Position numbers and translations under genes: made by a program. The notes below the pieces were generated by a model that did not search any database, was not told where the DNA came from, and saw only the letters and a list, made by a program, of their open reading frames with translations. A DNA stretch of 64,000 bases from NCBI RefSeq assembly GCF_000719865.1, contig NZ_JOID01000008.1:124001-188000 (forward strand), in the 5' to 3' direction. Below, one piece after another: positions 8,858 to 16,807 of the stretch (its first letter is position 1; the number at the start of each line of letters is the position of its first letter). This DNA is from Streptomyces albus subsp. albus. Its GTDB lineage: Bacteria > Actinomycetota > Actinomycetes > Streptomycetales > Streptomycetaceae.

Positions 8858-9634
8858 TCAGCCGAACACGTGTGCCTGTACCCAGGCGTGCATGGCGATG
8901 GCCGCGGCGGCGCCCGCGTTGATCGACCGGGTCGAGCCGAACTGCGCGATCGAGCAGACCATGGCGGCGTGCTTTCGCGCCTCCTCGGTGAGGCCCGGCC
9001 CCTCCTGCCCGAACAGCAGGACGCAGCGGCGGGGCAGCACGGTGGTCTCCAGCGGTACGGAGCCGGGCAGGTTGTCGATACCGATGACGGGCAGGTCCTC
9101 GGCGGCCGCCCAGGCGGTCAGGTCCGCGGTGTCCGGATGGTGCCGGACGTGCTGGTACCGGTCGGTGACCATCGCGCCCCGCCGGTTCCAGCGCCGCCGC
9201 CCGACGATGTGCACCTCCTTCGCCAGAAAGGCGTTGGCGGTGCGCACCACGGAGCCGATGTTGAAGTCGTGGGACCAGTTCTCGACCGCGATGTGGAAGT
9301 CGTGCCGGCGGGTGTCCAGGTCGGCGACGATCGCCTCGCGCGTCCAGTAGCGGTACCGGTCGACGACGTTGCGGCGGTCGCCGTGCGCGAGCAGGTCGGG
9401 GTCCCAGTGGTCACCGGTGGGCCACGGCCGCGGGTGCGGCCCGACGCCGACGGTCTCGGGGGCGTAGCCCTCGTCGTACTGCACGGGTTCCGGGGCTGCT
9501 TCCGCGTCCGGCTCGCGCCCCGTCCCCGGCCCCGCCTCCCGTCCGGTTTCCCGTCCGCGGGGCCGGGCGGGTTCCCGCACCGGCTCGCCCGGTGCCGCCG
9601 GTGGTTCCGCTCCGCAAGAGTTCTCGCCGCTCAC
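8858..9634 (-). CDS. SPOUT (TrmH/SpoU) family RNA methyltransferase
   Basis: 258-residue 2'-O-ribose RNA methyltransferase. The C-terminal catalytic half has the three SpoU motifs: NWSHDFNIGSVVRTANAF, VLLFGQEGPGL and STRSINAGAAAAIAMHAW, which form the trefoil-knot SAM site. The first 60 residues are acidic and proline-rich and look disordered. The GTG at 9634 overlaps the stop of the HTTM membrane gene (GTGA), so translation is probably coupled although the functions look unrelated. The target (tRNA or 23S rRNA) cannot be read from sequence. A far longer open frame upstream is a GC artefact. Confidence 0.85.
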   Translation of the reverse strand: MSGENSCGAEPPAAPGEPVREPARPRGRETGREAGPGTGREPDAEAAPEPVQYDEGYAPETVGVGPHPRPWPTGDHWDPDLLAHGDRRNVVDRYRYWTREAIVADLDTRRHDFHIAVENWSHDFNIGSVVRTANAFLAKEVHIVGRRRWNRRGAMVTDRYQHVRHHPDTADLTAWAAAEDLPVIGIDNLPGSVPLETTVLPRRCVLLFGQEGPGLTEEARKHAAMVCSIAQFGSTRSINAGAAAAIAMHAWVQAHVFG

Positions 9635-10932
9635 CCGACGAGGGTACGGTGCCGCCGGTCCTCCGGATCGCCGGCCGCCGGACCGCCGCCGGAGCCCGCC
9701 CCGCCCTCGCCGCGCCGCGACGGACGGCCGGACAGCAGCCGGTCGCGGGCGCGGCCCGCGATCCGTCCCGTGATCCGTCCCGTGGTCCGCAGGAAGCCGG
9801 TCGGCAGGAAGACCGCGTCCGCCGCGATCATCGCCAGCGAGAAGAAGGGCAGTCCGAGGACCACGGAGATGGCGAAGTGCTCGGTCATCATCGCGGCCAG
9901 CAGCACGTTCTTGACCCGCCGGTTGAAGAGCGTGAAGGGGAAGGCGACCTGGACGATCACCGTGCCGTAGGTGATCAGCATCACCATCACGCCGTTGGAG
10001 CCGAGCGCCTCGGAGAGGGCGGGCCAGGGCGTGAAGTAGTCGAGGTTGAGCGGGTAGTGCAGCGCGGTGCCGTCCTGCCAGCGCGAGCCCTGCACCTTGT
10101 ACCAGCCGGCGGTGGCGTAGATCAGGCAGACCTCGGCCATGATCACGAACAGGGCGGCGTTGTGGACCAGGTTGGCGATCATGTCCAGCACCGCGCGGAG
10201 TTCGCCGCCGGGCGCGTGGCGGGACACCGCCCACCACAGGGCATGCACCAGCCAGAGGCCCCAGAACACCACCGCCCAGCCGGCCTCCAGCCCGGGGAGG
10301 AGGGACGCCAGGGCGAGGGCGAGGCCGAGCAGCGACCAGAGGATGACGCCGGTGACGTCCCGCGGGGCCCGGGGCGCGCCGGCACCCGTACCCGCGTCTC
10401 CACCGTCCCCGCCGTCCCCCGCCGCGGCCGCGGCGGCGCGCCGCCGCTCCCTCCGCCGCTCGCGGCGGGCGTCCAGCGACCAGACCCGGCCGCAGCGGGT
10501 CAGCACCAGGTAGATCGCCATGAGGTGGATGACGTTGTCCCCGCCGTCCCCCATGAAGACGCTGCGGTTCTGCAGCGACAGCACCCCCACCATGAACAGC
10601 ACGGAGAACGTGCGGGTGCGCCAGCCGAGCAGCAGCAGCGCGCTCGCCGCCACGGACAGCAGATACACCGCTTCGAACCACAGCCGCCCGTCCGACCACA
10701 TGAGCACCGTGAAGGCGCCGTTGCCGTCGGTCAGCTGCCGGGCCATGTCCCAGCTCCACGGCCCGTCGGGGCCGTACAGCTCCCGGCGGTTCGGCCACTC
10801 GCGGAGCAGGAAGACGAGCCAGGTGAAGGAGAACCCGATCCGCACCACGGCGGACTGATACGGGCCCAGGGCACCGCCCGTGACCCGGGTGATGCCGCGC
10901 GCGAGGGCGCCGGCGAGGCGGGAGAGGCTCAC
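9631..10932 (-). CDS. HTTM-domain integral membrane protein
   Basis: 433-residue polytopic membrane protein of the HTTM (horizontally transferred transmembrane; vitamin-K-dependent carboxylase-like) family. Visible features are YQSAVVRIGFSFTWLVFLLREWPNR at the first membrane segment (about residues 20-45), several later hydrophobic segments, and DGGDNVIHLMAIYLVL. A long arginine-rich cytoplasmic loop (about residues 155-175) interrupts the helices. GTG at 10932 overlaps the stop of the DUF5819 gene (GTGA). The actinobacterial family function is unknown; the carboxylase activity of distant relatives should not be assumed. The DUF5819 partner is consistently coupled here, suggesting one membrane unit. 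Confidence 0.8.
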   Translation of the reverse strand: MSLSRLAGALARGITRVTGGALGPYQSAVVRIGFSFTWLVFLLREWPNRRELYGPDGPWSWDMARQLTDGNGAFTVLMWSDGRLWFEAVYLLSVAASALLLLGWRTRTFSVLFMVGVLSLQNRSVFMGDGGDNVIHLMAIYLVLTRCGRVWSLDARRERRRERRRAAAAAAGDGGDGGDAGTGAGAPRAPRDVTGVILWSLLGLALALASLLPGLEAGWAVVFWGLWLVHALWWAVSRHAPGGELRAVLDMIANLVHNAALFVIMAEVCLIYATAGWYKVQGSRWQDGTALHYPLNLDYFTPWPALSEALGSNGVMVMLITYGTVIVQVAFPFTLFNRRVKNVLLAAMMTEHFAISVVLGLPFFSLAMIAADAVFLPTGFLRTTGRITGRIAGRARDRLLSGRPSRRGEGGAGSGGGPAAGDPEDRRHRTLVG

Positions 10933-11648
10933 TTGCCGCTCACCACCGCTGCCTGGCCGGGGCGGGCGCTGCCGGGTACGTCGCCGGGGCCGGCCGGCCA
11001 CCAGGGGAGCTCGCGGTGCACCGTCCCGCCCCCGTCCTCCCGGCCGGCCGTCCGCTCACCGCCGGTGGTCCAGGCGGGCGGGGCCACCGGAGTGGTGGCG
11101 GAGCGCAGCTGGACGCGGAGCACCTCCGTACCGGCGGTCTCGGGACCGATCCGGGAGAGGGCGATGCGCCGCAGATACTCCTCGGAGAGCGCGCCCCGCA
11201 GCCCGTTCGGGCGGTTCTCCTCGTCGTGGGAGCCGGTGAAGAAGTCCCAGGCCCGGCGGAGTTCGTTCTGGTTGACGTGGCTGGGGACGGGGTTGTGGCG
11301 GATGGCCTCGGCGTCCCGGGCCGTGAGGCTGGTCCAGCGGGTGACCGAGACGCCGCCGTCGGGCGCCATGACCTCGGCCCGGGCCTCCACGGCGATGTTC
11401 TGCTGGAGCGGGTTGGGGGCGAACAGCTTCCAGTTCTGCTCGAACTCCGGGTAGACGTAGCCGTCGATCGTCCCGCCGTGCCGGCTGGAGACCGTGTTCG
11501 CCGGCGCGACGTGCAGGAACACCATCGCCAGATGGACCAGGGCCGTCACCGCGACGAGCCCGAGGGCCACCGCGACGGCTATTCGGGCGGGCCACGACAG
11601 CGCTCCCACCCCGGCGTGCCCCGCCGCTCCGTGCTCGTCTGCGTCCAT
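10929..11648 (-). CDS. DUF5819 family membrane-anchored protein
   Basis: 239 residues with one N-terminal membrane helix (about 19-47), then an extracytoplasmic domain. That domain has the diagnostic YPEFEQNWKLFAPNPLQQN followed by VEARAEVMAPDGG and NELRRAWDFFTGSHDEENRPNG. This matches the DUF5819 family, which is usually encoded next to HTTM proteins. The ATG at 11648 has GGGGAGAGG just upstream. The stop overlaps the HTTM gene start, so the two are translated as a pair. No enzymatic motif is evident; a role as the external partner of the HTTM protein is inference. Confidence 0.78.
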   Translation of the reverse strand: MDADEHGAAGHAGVGALSWPARIAVAVALGLVAVTALVHLAMVFLHVAPANTVSSRHGGTIDGYVYPEFEQNWKLFAPNPLQQNIAVEARAEVMAPDGGVSVTRWTSLTARDAEAIRHNPVPSHVNQNELRRAWDFFTGSHDEENRPNGLRGALSEEYLRRIALSRIGPETAGTEVLRVQLRSATTPVAPPAWTTGGERTAGREDGGGTVHRELPWWPAGPGDVPGSARPGQAAVVSGK

Positions 11649-11725
11649 CGCGCCTCTCCCCTGGCTTCCCCCCGGTCCCGGAGAACGGTACTCAGCGCCC
11701 TCCGGACCGGCACAGGACCGTCAGG

Positions 11726-11734
11726 TTATCCACA
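11726..11734. promoter_or_regulatory. DnaA-box-like site TTATCCACA
   Basis: This is a 9-base match to the classical DnaA box consensus, in the intergenic region upstream of paaA and 36 bases from the operator palindrome at 11770. It is a single site; significance is uncertain. Confidence 0.35.
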
Positions 11735-11769
11735 GCCTTGACACCCCACAGCCCTCCCCGCACCATTGA

Positions 11770-11783
11770 ACCGAACGATCGGT
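11770..11783. promoter_or_regulatory. PaaR-type operator upstream of paaA
   Basis: The perfect core palindrome ACCGAACGATCGGT lies 71 bases upstream of the paaA start. Its 12-base core, CCGAACGATCGG, is the exact reverse complement of the core at 4182-4193. A -35-like TTGAAC (11766-11771) overlaps its left edge. It is probably the repressor site for paaABCDE. Confidence 0.65.
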
Positions 11784-11853
11784 CGGTTGGGTCCCTGTCC
11801 GGGGCCGCATGGTCGGTGGCCGCTGGGGCCGGATCACGGAAACGAGGGGTGGC

Positions 11854-12966
11854 ATGACGGCGGCTGGGACGACAGCGGCGGCGGAGGCCGGGACGGCCGG
11901 GCCCGGCACGGCGCCGGCCGGGAGGGCGGCACCGGAGGCGCCCGGCGCCGAAGCCGCGCGGGCGCTCTTCGAGGCGACGGTGGCGGCGGACGAGCGCGTC
12001 GAACCCCGCGACTGGATGCCGGACGACTACCGCGCCACCCTCGTCCGGCAGATGGCGCAGCACGCCCACTCCGAGATCATCGGCATGCAGCCGGAGGCCA
12101 ACTGGATCACCCGCGCCCCCTCGCTGCGCCGCAAGGCGATCCTCATGGCCAAGGTGCAGGACGAGGCCGGGCACGGCCTGTACCTCTACAGCGCCACCGA
12201 GACGCTGGGCGTGAGCCGCGCGGAGCTGCTGGACAAGCTGCACAGCGGCCGCCAGCGGTACTCCTCCATCTTCAACTACCCCACGCTCACCTGGGCCGAC
12301 GTCGGTGCGATCGGGTGGCTGGTGGACGGCGCGGCGATCACCAACCAGGTCCCGCTCTGCCGCTGTTCGTACGGGCCCTATGCCCGCGCGATGGTGCGGA
12401 TCTGCAAGGAGGAGTCCTTCCACCAGCGTCAGGGGTACGAACTCCTGCTCGCCCTCAGCCGGGGCACCGAGGCGCAGCACGCCATGGCGCAGGACGCCGT
12501 CGACCGCTGGTGGTGGCCCTCGCTGATGATGTTCGGTCCCCCGGACGCCGAGTCCGCGCACAGCGACCGCTCCATGGCCTGGAAGATCAAGCGGCACTCC
12601 AACGACGAGCTGCGGCAGCGCTTCGTGGACATCTGCGTGCCGCAGGCGGAGTCCCTCGGGCTGACCCTCCCGGATCCGGAGCTGGCCTGGAACGAGGAGC
12701 GCGGGCACTACGACTTCGGGCCCATCGACTGGCAGGAGTTCCGCGAGATCCTGCGCGGCAACGGCCCCTGCAACGACCAGCGGATCTCCCAGCGCCGCCG
12801 GGCACACGAGCAGGGCGCCTGGGTGCGGGAGGCCGCGGCGGCGTACGCCGCCAAGCACAGCGCGGCCGGGCAGGAGCCCGGCGGGCGCCGGACCGACGAG
12901 CACCGGACCGACGAGCGGAGCGCCGGCGGGCAGAGGGCCGCCGCGCACGGAGAGGCAAGCGCATGA
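11854..12966 (+). CDS. paaA: phenylacetyl-CoA epoxidase catalytic subunit PaaA
   Basis: 370-residue diiron monooxygenase subunit that epoxidises the ring of phenylacetyl-CoA. Ferritin-like metal ligands are visible in [30 protein letters not shown] and [18 protein letters not shown] at 11854 follows GAGGGG by 5 bases. Compared with the enterobacterial protein (about 310 residues) it has an N-terminal Ala/Gly extension and a C-terminal hydrophilic tail of about 40 residues carrying a short repeat ([12 protein letters not shown]); both ends look disordered. It is the first gene of paaABCDE and its stop overlaps paaB (ATGA). Confidence 0.93.
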   Translation: MTAAGTTAAAEAGTAGPGTAPAGRAAPEAPGAEAARALFEATVAADERVEPRDWMPDDYRATLVRQMAQHAHSEIIGMQPEANWITRAPSLRRKAILMAKVQDEAGHGLYLYSATETLGVSRAELLDKLHSGRQRYSSIFNYPTLTWADVGAIGWLVDGAAITNQVPLCRCSYGPYARAMVRICKEESFHQRQGYELLLALSRGTEAQHAMAQDAVDRWWWPSLMMFGPPDAESAHSDRSMAWKIKRHSNDELRQRFVDICVPQAESLGLTLPDPELAWNEERGHYDFGPIDWQEFREILRGNGPCNDQRISQRRRAHEQGAWVREAAAAYAAKHSAAGQEPGGRRTDEHRTDERSAGGQRAAAHGEASA

Positions 12967-13250
12967 ACCACGACGACTGGCCGCTGTGGGAGGTCTTCGT
13001 ACGGAGCCGCCGCGGCCTCTCCCACACCCACGCCGGCAGCCTGCACGCCCCGGACGCCGAGATGGCCCTGCGCAACGCCCGTGATCTCTACACGCGGCGT
13101 GCCGAGGGCGTCTCGATCTGGGTGGTGCCGTCCGCCTCCGTCACCGCCTCCTCCCCGGACGAGAAGGACGCGTTCTTCGAGCCCTCCGCCGACAAGCCGT
13201 ACCGGCACCCGACGTTCTACGAGATCCCCGAGGGGGTGCGGCACCTGTGA
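12963..13250 (+). CDS. paaB: phenylacetyl-CoA epoxidase subunit PaaB
   Basis: 95-residue small subunit of the PaaABCE complex, with the family's [23 protein letters not shown] start and a C-terminal [18 protein letters not shown]. It bridges PaaAC and reductase in characterised complexes and has no catalytic residue of its own. ATG overlaps the paaA stop (ATGA), and its own stop overlaps the GTG of paaC (GTGA), so the operon is translationally coupled throughout. Confidence 0.93.
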   Translation: MNHDDWPLWEVFVRSRRGLSHTHAGSLHAPDAEMALRNARDLYTRRAEGVSIWVVPSASVTASSPDEKDAFFEPSADKPYRHPTFYEIPEGVRHL

Positions 13251-14020
13251 GCACACCACCGAACGCCCCGGCGGCACCGGCCGCCCCGGCGCCCCCGGGC
13301 ACACCCGCCGCCGCGGCCGCCCTCGCCCTCGGCGACGACGCCCTCGTCCTCTCCCACCGGCTGGGGGAGTGGGCCGGACACGCCCCCGTGCTGGAGGAGG
13401 AGGTCGCGCTCGCCAATATCGCGCTCGACCTGCTGGGCCAGGCCCGGCTGCTGCTCTCCCTCGCCGGTGACGAGGACGAGCTGGCCTTCCTCCGCGAGGA
13501 GCGCGCCTTCCGCAACACCCAGCTCGTGGAGCAGCCGAACGGCGACTTCGCCCGGACCATGGCCCGCCAGCTCTACTTCTCCGTATACCAGGAGCTGGTG
13601 TACGACCGGCTGGCCGCGGGCGGCGGGCTCTTCGCCCCGATCGCGGCCAAGGCCGTCAAGGAGGTCGCCTACCACCGCGACCACGCCGAGCAGTGGACCC
13701 TCCGTCTGGGCGACGGCACCGAGGAGAGCCACCGCCGCATGGCGGCCGGGCTGACGGAGCTGTGGCGCTTCACCGGCGAGCTGTTCCAGCCGATGGAAGG
13801 GCTCGGCCTCGACGCGGCCGCGATGGCGGAGCTGGAGAGCGAGTGGTCCGAGCGGATCACGGCCGTCCTCCGGCGGGCCACGCTCCCGCTCCCGGAAGGG
13901 CCCCGGCACAGCGGCTGGACGGCCGGAGCCGGACGGCAGGGCCTGCACACCGAGCCCTTCGGCCGGATGCTGGCCGAGATGCAGCATCTGCACCGCAGCC
14001 ATCCCGGAGCCTCCTGGTGA
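13247..14020 (+). CDS. paaC: phenylacetyl-CoA epoxidase structural subunit PaaC
   Basis: 257-residue ferritin-like partner of PaaA. It has the family segment HRLGEWAGHAPVLEEEVALANIALDLLGQAR, then NGDFARTMARQLYFSVYQELVY and KEVAYHRDHAEQWTLRLGDGTEES. PaaC is structural and lacks a complete diiron site in studied homologues. The first 25 residues are Ala/Pro-rich. GTG start and GTGA overlaps at both ends couple it to paaB and paaD. Confidence 0.92.
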   Translation: MSTPPNAPAAPAAPAPPGTPAAAAALALGDDALVLSHRLGEWAGHAPVLEEEVALANIALDLLGQARLLLSLAGDEDELAFLREERAFRNTQLVEQPNGDFARTMARQLYFSVYQELVYDRLAAGGGLFAPIAAKAVKEVAYHRDHAEQWTLRLGDGTEESHRRMAAGLTELWRFTGELFQPMEGLGLDAAAMAELESEWSERITAVLRRATLPLPEGPRHSGWTAGAGRQGLHTEPFGRMLAEMQHLHRSHPGASW

Positions 14021-14517
14021 CCCCCACGGCGCTGGAGGAGCGGCTGCGCGAACTGGCCGGCTCCGTGCCCGACCCGGAGCTGCCGATGCTCACGCTCGCC
14101 GAGCTGGGTGTCGTCCGCGGGCTCCGGCTGCTCGGGCCCGGCCGGGTCGAGGTCGAACTGACGCCCACGTACACCGGCTGCCCCGCGGTCGGCACGATGG
14201 CCGCCGACATCGAGCGGATACTCCGGGAGGACGGCATACCCGAGGTGACCGTCCGCACCGTCCTCTCCCCGCCCTGGACCACCGACGCCATCAGCCCGGA
14301 AGGGCGCCGGAAGCTCCAGGAGTCCGGTATCGCGCCGCCCCGCCCCGGCGGAGCCGCCGCGGCCGGCGGGCCGGTGCCGGTGGAGCTGTCCCTGCGCTGC
14401 CCGAACTGCGGCTCGACCGACACCACGCTGCTGAGCCGCTTCTCCTCCACCGCGTGCAAGGCGCTGCGCCGCTGTGATGCCTGCCGCGAACCCTTCGACC
14501 ACTTCAAGGAGTTGTAG
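14017..14517 (+). CDS. paaD: PaaD, iron-sulfur assembly factor for the epoxidase
   Basis: 166 residues. The N-terminal DUF59/MIP18 domain (VPDPELPMLTLAELGVVRGL, then the conserved TYTGCP with its cysteine) is followed by a C-terminal zinc ribbon, C-P-N-C near residue 128 and C-D-A-C near 151. It is required for maturation of the PaaE/PaaA system in other bacteria. GTG at 14017 overlaps the paaC stop. A longer upstream frame exists but reads through paaC and is not needed. The TAG stop is followed immediately by the paaE ATG. Confidence 0.9.
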   Translation: MTPTALEERLRELAGSVPDPELPMLTLAELGVVRGLRLLGPGRVEVELTPTYTGCPAVGTMAADIERILREDGIPEVTVRTVLSPPWTTDAISPEGRRKLQESGIAPPRPGGAAAAGGPVPVELSLRCPNCGSTDTTLLSRFSSTACKALRRCDACREPFDHFKEL

Positions 14518-15612
14518 ATGACCGCGGCTGCCCGTCACGGCGCGTTCCATCCGCTGCGCGTGGCCGCGGTCGACCGGCTGACCGACGACTCGGTCACCGT
14601 CACCTTCGCCGTGCCACCCGAGCTCCGCGAGGCGTTCCGCCACCGTCCGGGGCAGCATCTGACCCTCCGCACCCGGATCGACGGCGCGGAGATCCGCCGA
14701 ACCTACTCGATCTGCGCCCCGGTGACCGACGCGGACGGTCCCGGCACCCTGCGCGTGGGCATCCGGCTCGTGGAGGGCGGCGCCTTCTCCACCCACGCCC
14801 TCAAGGAACTGTCCGCCGGGGACACCCTGGAGGTGATGACCCCGGCCGGCCGGTTCGTCCTGGAACCGCGCCCCGGGACGTACGCGGCCGTGGTCGGCGG
14901 CAGTGGCATCACCCCCGTGCTGTCCATCGTCGCGACCCTGCTCGCGCGGGAACCGGAGGCCCGTTTCTGCCTCGTCCGCAGCGACCGGACCACGGCCTCG
15001 GCGATGTTCCTGGAAGAGCTGGCGGACCTCAAGGACCGCTATCCGCAGCGGTTCCAGCTGGTGCAGAGCTTCTCCCGGGAGCAGCAGCAGACCGGCCCGG
15101 CCTCCGGCCGCCTGGACGCGGAACGGCTGACGGCCCTGCTCCCGGCGCTGCTGCCGGTGGAGCGTGTCGACGGCTGGTTCCTCTGCGGACCGTACGGGCT
15201 GGTCGACGGCGCCGCCCGGGCCCTGCGGGGCCTCGGAGTCCGGCGCGACCGCGTGCACCAGGAGATCTTCCATGTGGACGGCACCACGGCCGGGGAGGGA
15301 ACGGCCGCGGCCGCACCGCGGACGCCGGGCCCCGAGGAGAGCACGCTGGCCGTGACCCTGGACGGCCGCTCCGGCGACTGGCCGGTCCGGAGCGGCGAAT
15401 CCCTGCTGGAGACCGTCCTGCGCAACCGCTCGGACGCCCCCTACGCCTGCAAGGGCGGTGTCTGCGGCACCTGCCGGGCCCTGCTGGTCTCCGGCGAGGT
15501 GCGGATGGACCGCAACTTCGCCCTGGAACCGGACGAGCTCGACGCCGGCTATGTGCTGGCCTGCCAGTCGCATCCCGCGACGGAACGGGTGGAACTGGAC
15601 TTTGACCGCTGA
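14518..15612 (+). CDS. paaE: phenylacetyl-CoA epoxidase reductase PaaE
   Basis: 364-residue electron-transfer subunit. An N-terminal FAD-binding domain (RRTYSICAP near residue 60) and an NAD(P) domain (VVGGSGITPVLSIVATLL near 125) are followed by a C-terminal plant-type 2Fe-2S ferredoxin with CKGGVCGTCRALL at about 311-323 and a final cysteine in VLACQSHP. AAGGAG lies 6 bases before the ATG, which abuts the paaD stop. It passes electrons from NADPH to the diiron centre of PaaA. It is the last gene of the operon; no clear terminator follows in the 240-base gap to the convergent gene. Confidence 0.92.
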   Translation: MTAAARHGAFHPLRVAAVDRLTDDSVTVTFAVPPELREAFRHRPGQHLTLRTRIDGAEIRRTYSICAPVTDADGPGTLRVGIRLVEGGAFSTHALKELSAGDTLEVMTPAGRFVLEPRPGTYAAVVGGSGITPVLSIVATLLAREPEARFCLVRSDRTTASAMFLEELADLKDRYPQRFQLVQSFSREQQQTGPASGRLDAERLTALLPALLPVERVDGWFLCGPYGLVDGAARALRGLGVRRDRVHQEIFHVDGTTAGEGTAAAAPRTPGPEESTLAVTLDGRSGDWPVRSGESLLETVLRNRSDAPYACKGGVCGTCRALLVSGEVRMDRNFALEPDELDAGYVLACQSHPATERVELDFDR

Positions 15613-15854
15613 CCGCTGATCGTTGCCTGGTGACTGCCGGCCGCCAGCCGGGGCCGGGCAGGGGACACGGGGCCGGACCGGGGCACTTGGACAGGCCGGA
15701 TGCCGCGACGCCGCGCCGGGGCCCGCCGGGGTCCCCGGGCAGCAGGGAGCGCACGGCCGCCGAGCCCTGCCCCCGGTTCGGGCGGCCCGGAGCACCGGGC
15801 GCGCCCCGCCCGTGGGAGAGCTGAGCCGCCGCGCCGGGAAACGGCGCGGAAGCG

Positions 15855-16688
15855 CTACTCGGCGGTCAGCTTCGCCAGCGCGGCCTCGCGCTCGGAGACC
15901 TGTGCCAGCAGCTGCTCGGCGATCTCCTCCAGCAGCTTGTCCGGGTCGTCCGGGGCCATCTTCAGCATCTGCCCGATGGCGCTCGACTCCAGCTCCGAGG
16001 CGAGGCCGGCCAGCATCTCCTTGCGCTGGGCGAGCCATTCCAGACGGGCGTACAGCTCCTCGCTCCGGTCCGGCGCGCGCTCCGCGGGCCGCGGTCCGGA
16101 CTCCCACTCCTCGGTGAGCGTCCGCAGCGTCTCCTCGTCCCCCAGGGAGTACGCGGCGTTGACCCGTGCGATGAAGGCGTCCCGGCGCCGCCGTTCGGCG
16201 TCGTCCCGGGCGAGGTCCGGGTGGGCCCTGCGCACCAGTTCGCGGTAGATCCGCCGGGCCTCCTCGCTCGGCCGGACCCGGCTCGGCGGCCGCACCGGCT
16301 TCTCGGTGAGCATGGCCGCCGCCTCCGGCGGGATGCCCTCCGCGTCGAGCCAGCCGTGGAACAGCTCCTCCACCCCGGGCATCGGCTGCACCAGTCCGCG
16401 AAGCTCCTCCGCCCGGCGCACGTCCTCCGGCTTGCCCGTCCGCGCCGCGACCGCCTCCGCGATCAACGCGTCCAGCTCGTCCAGCCGGGAGTACATCGGG
16501 CCGAGCCGCTGGTGGTGCAGCCGGGAGAAGTTCTCCACCTCGACCCGGAAGGTCTCCACCGCGATCTCGAACTCGATGAGCGCCTGTTCCGCCGCGAGCA
16601 CCGCCCGCTCCAAACGCTGGGTGGCCGCCCGCTCGGCCTCGCGCTGCTCGGGCGTGGGCTCGGTCTGCTCGGCTTCCGGATTCGTCAC
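15855..16688 (-). CDS. J-domain-like coiled-coil protein, function unknown
   Basis: 277-residue charged, helical protein without membrane segment or signal peptide. Residues about 25-60 form a coiled coil. Residues about 145-190 (RIYRELVRRAHPDLARDDAERRRRDAFIARVNAAYSLGD) look like a degenerate J domain, with HPDL at the HPD position. A second helical stretch (about 215-277) ends the protein. GTG at 16688 has only a weak ribosome site. It is convergent with paaE. A DnaK co-chaperone role is possible because HPD is intact, but this is inference. Confidence 0.65.
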   Translation of the reverse strand: MTNPEAEQTEPTPEQREAERAATQRLERAVLAAEQALIEFEIAVETFRVEVENFSRLHHQRLGPMYSRLDELDALIAEAVAARTGKPEDVRRAEELRGLVQPMPGVEELFHGWLDAEGIPPEAAAMLTEKPVRPPSRVRPSEEARRIYRELVRRAHPDLARDDAERRRRDAFIARVNAAYSLGDEETLRTLTEEWESGPRPAERAPDRSEELYARLEWLAQRKEMLAGLASELESSAIGQMLKMAPDDPDKLLEEIAEQLLAQVSEREAALAKLTAE

Positions 16689-16807
16689 CGGTACAGCCTA
16701 CGAGCAACGCCACCGCCCGTGAGACCCTCCGCCGCCCGCATTCCGCCGCCCGCACTCCGCAGCGCGCATTCCGCGGCCTTCCCGCCCGGCGGTCCGCCCG
16801 GGAGCCG

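Noticed and set aside
9635..10798. N-terminal extension of the RNA methyltransferase to 646 residues
   Set aside because: The extension lies inside the HTTM gene in another frame; the GTG at 9634 with a GTGA overlap gives a normal-length protein.
15613..15854. Terminator between paaE and the J-domain-like gene
   Set aside because: Only short, bulged GC pairings are visible; none stands out from background.
13669..16755. A 1028-codon minus-strand frame across the paa genes
   Set aside because: It is opposite paaC-paaE and the J-domain-like gene in another frame, with arginine- and glycine-rich composition and no domain.
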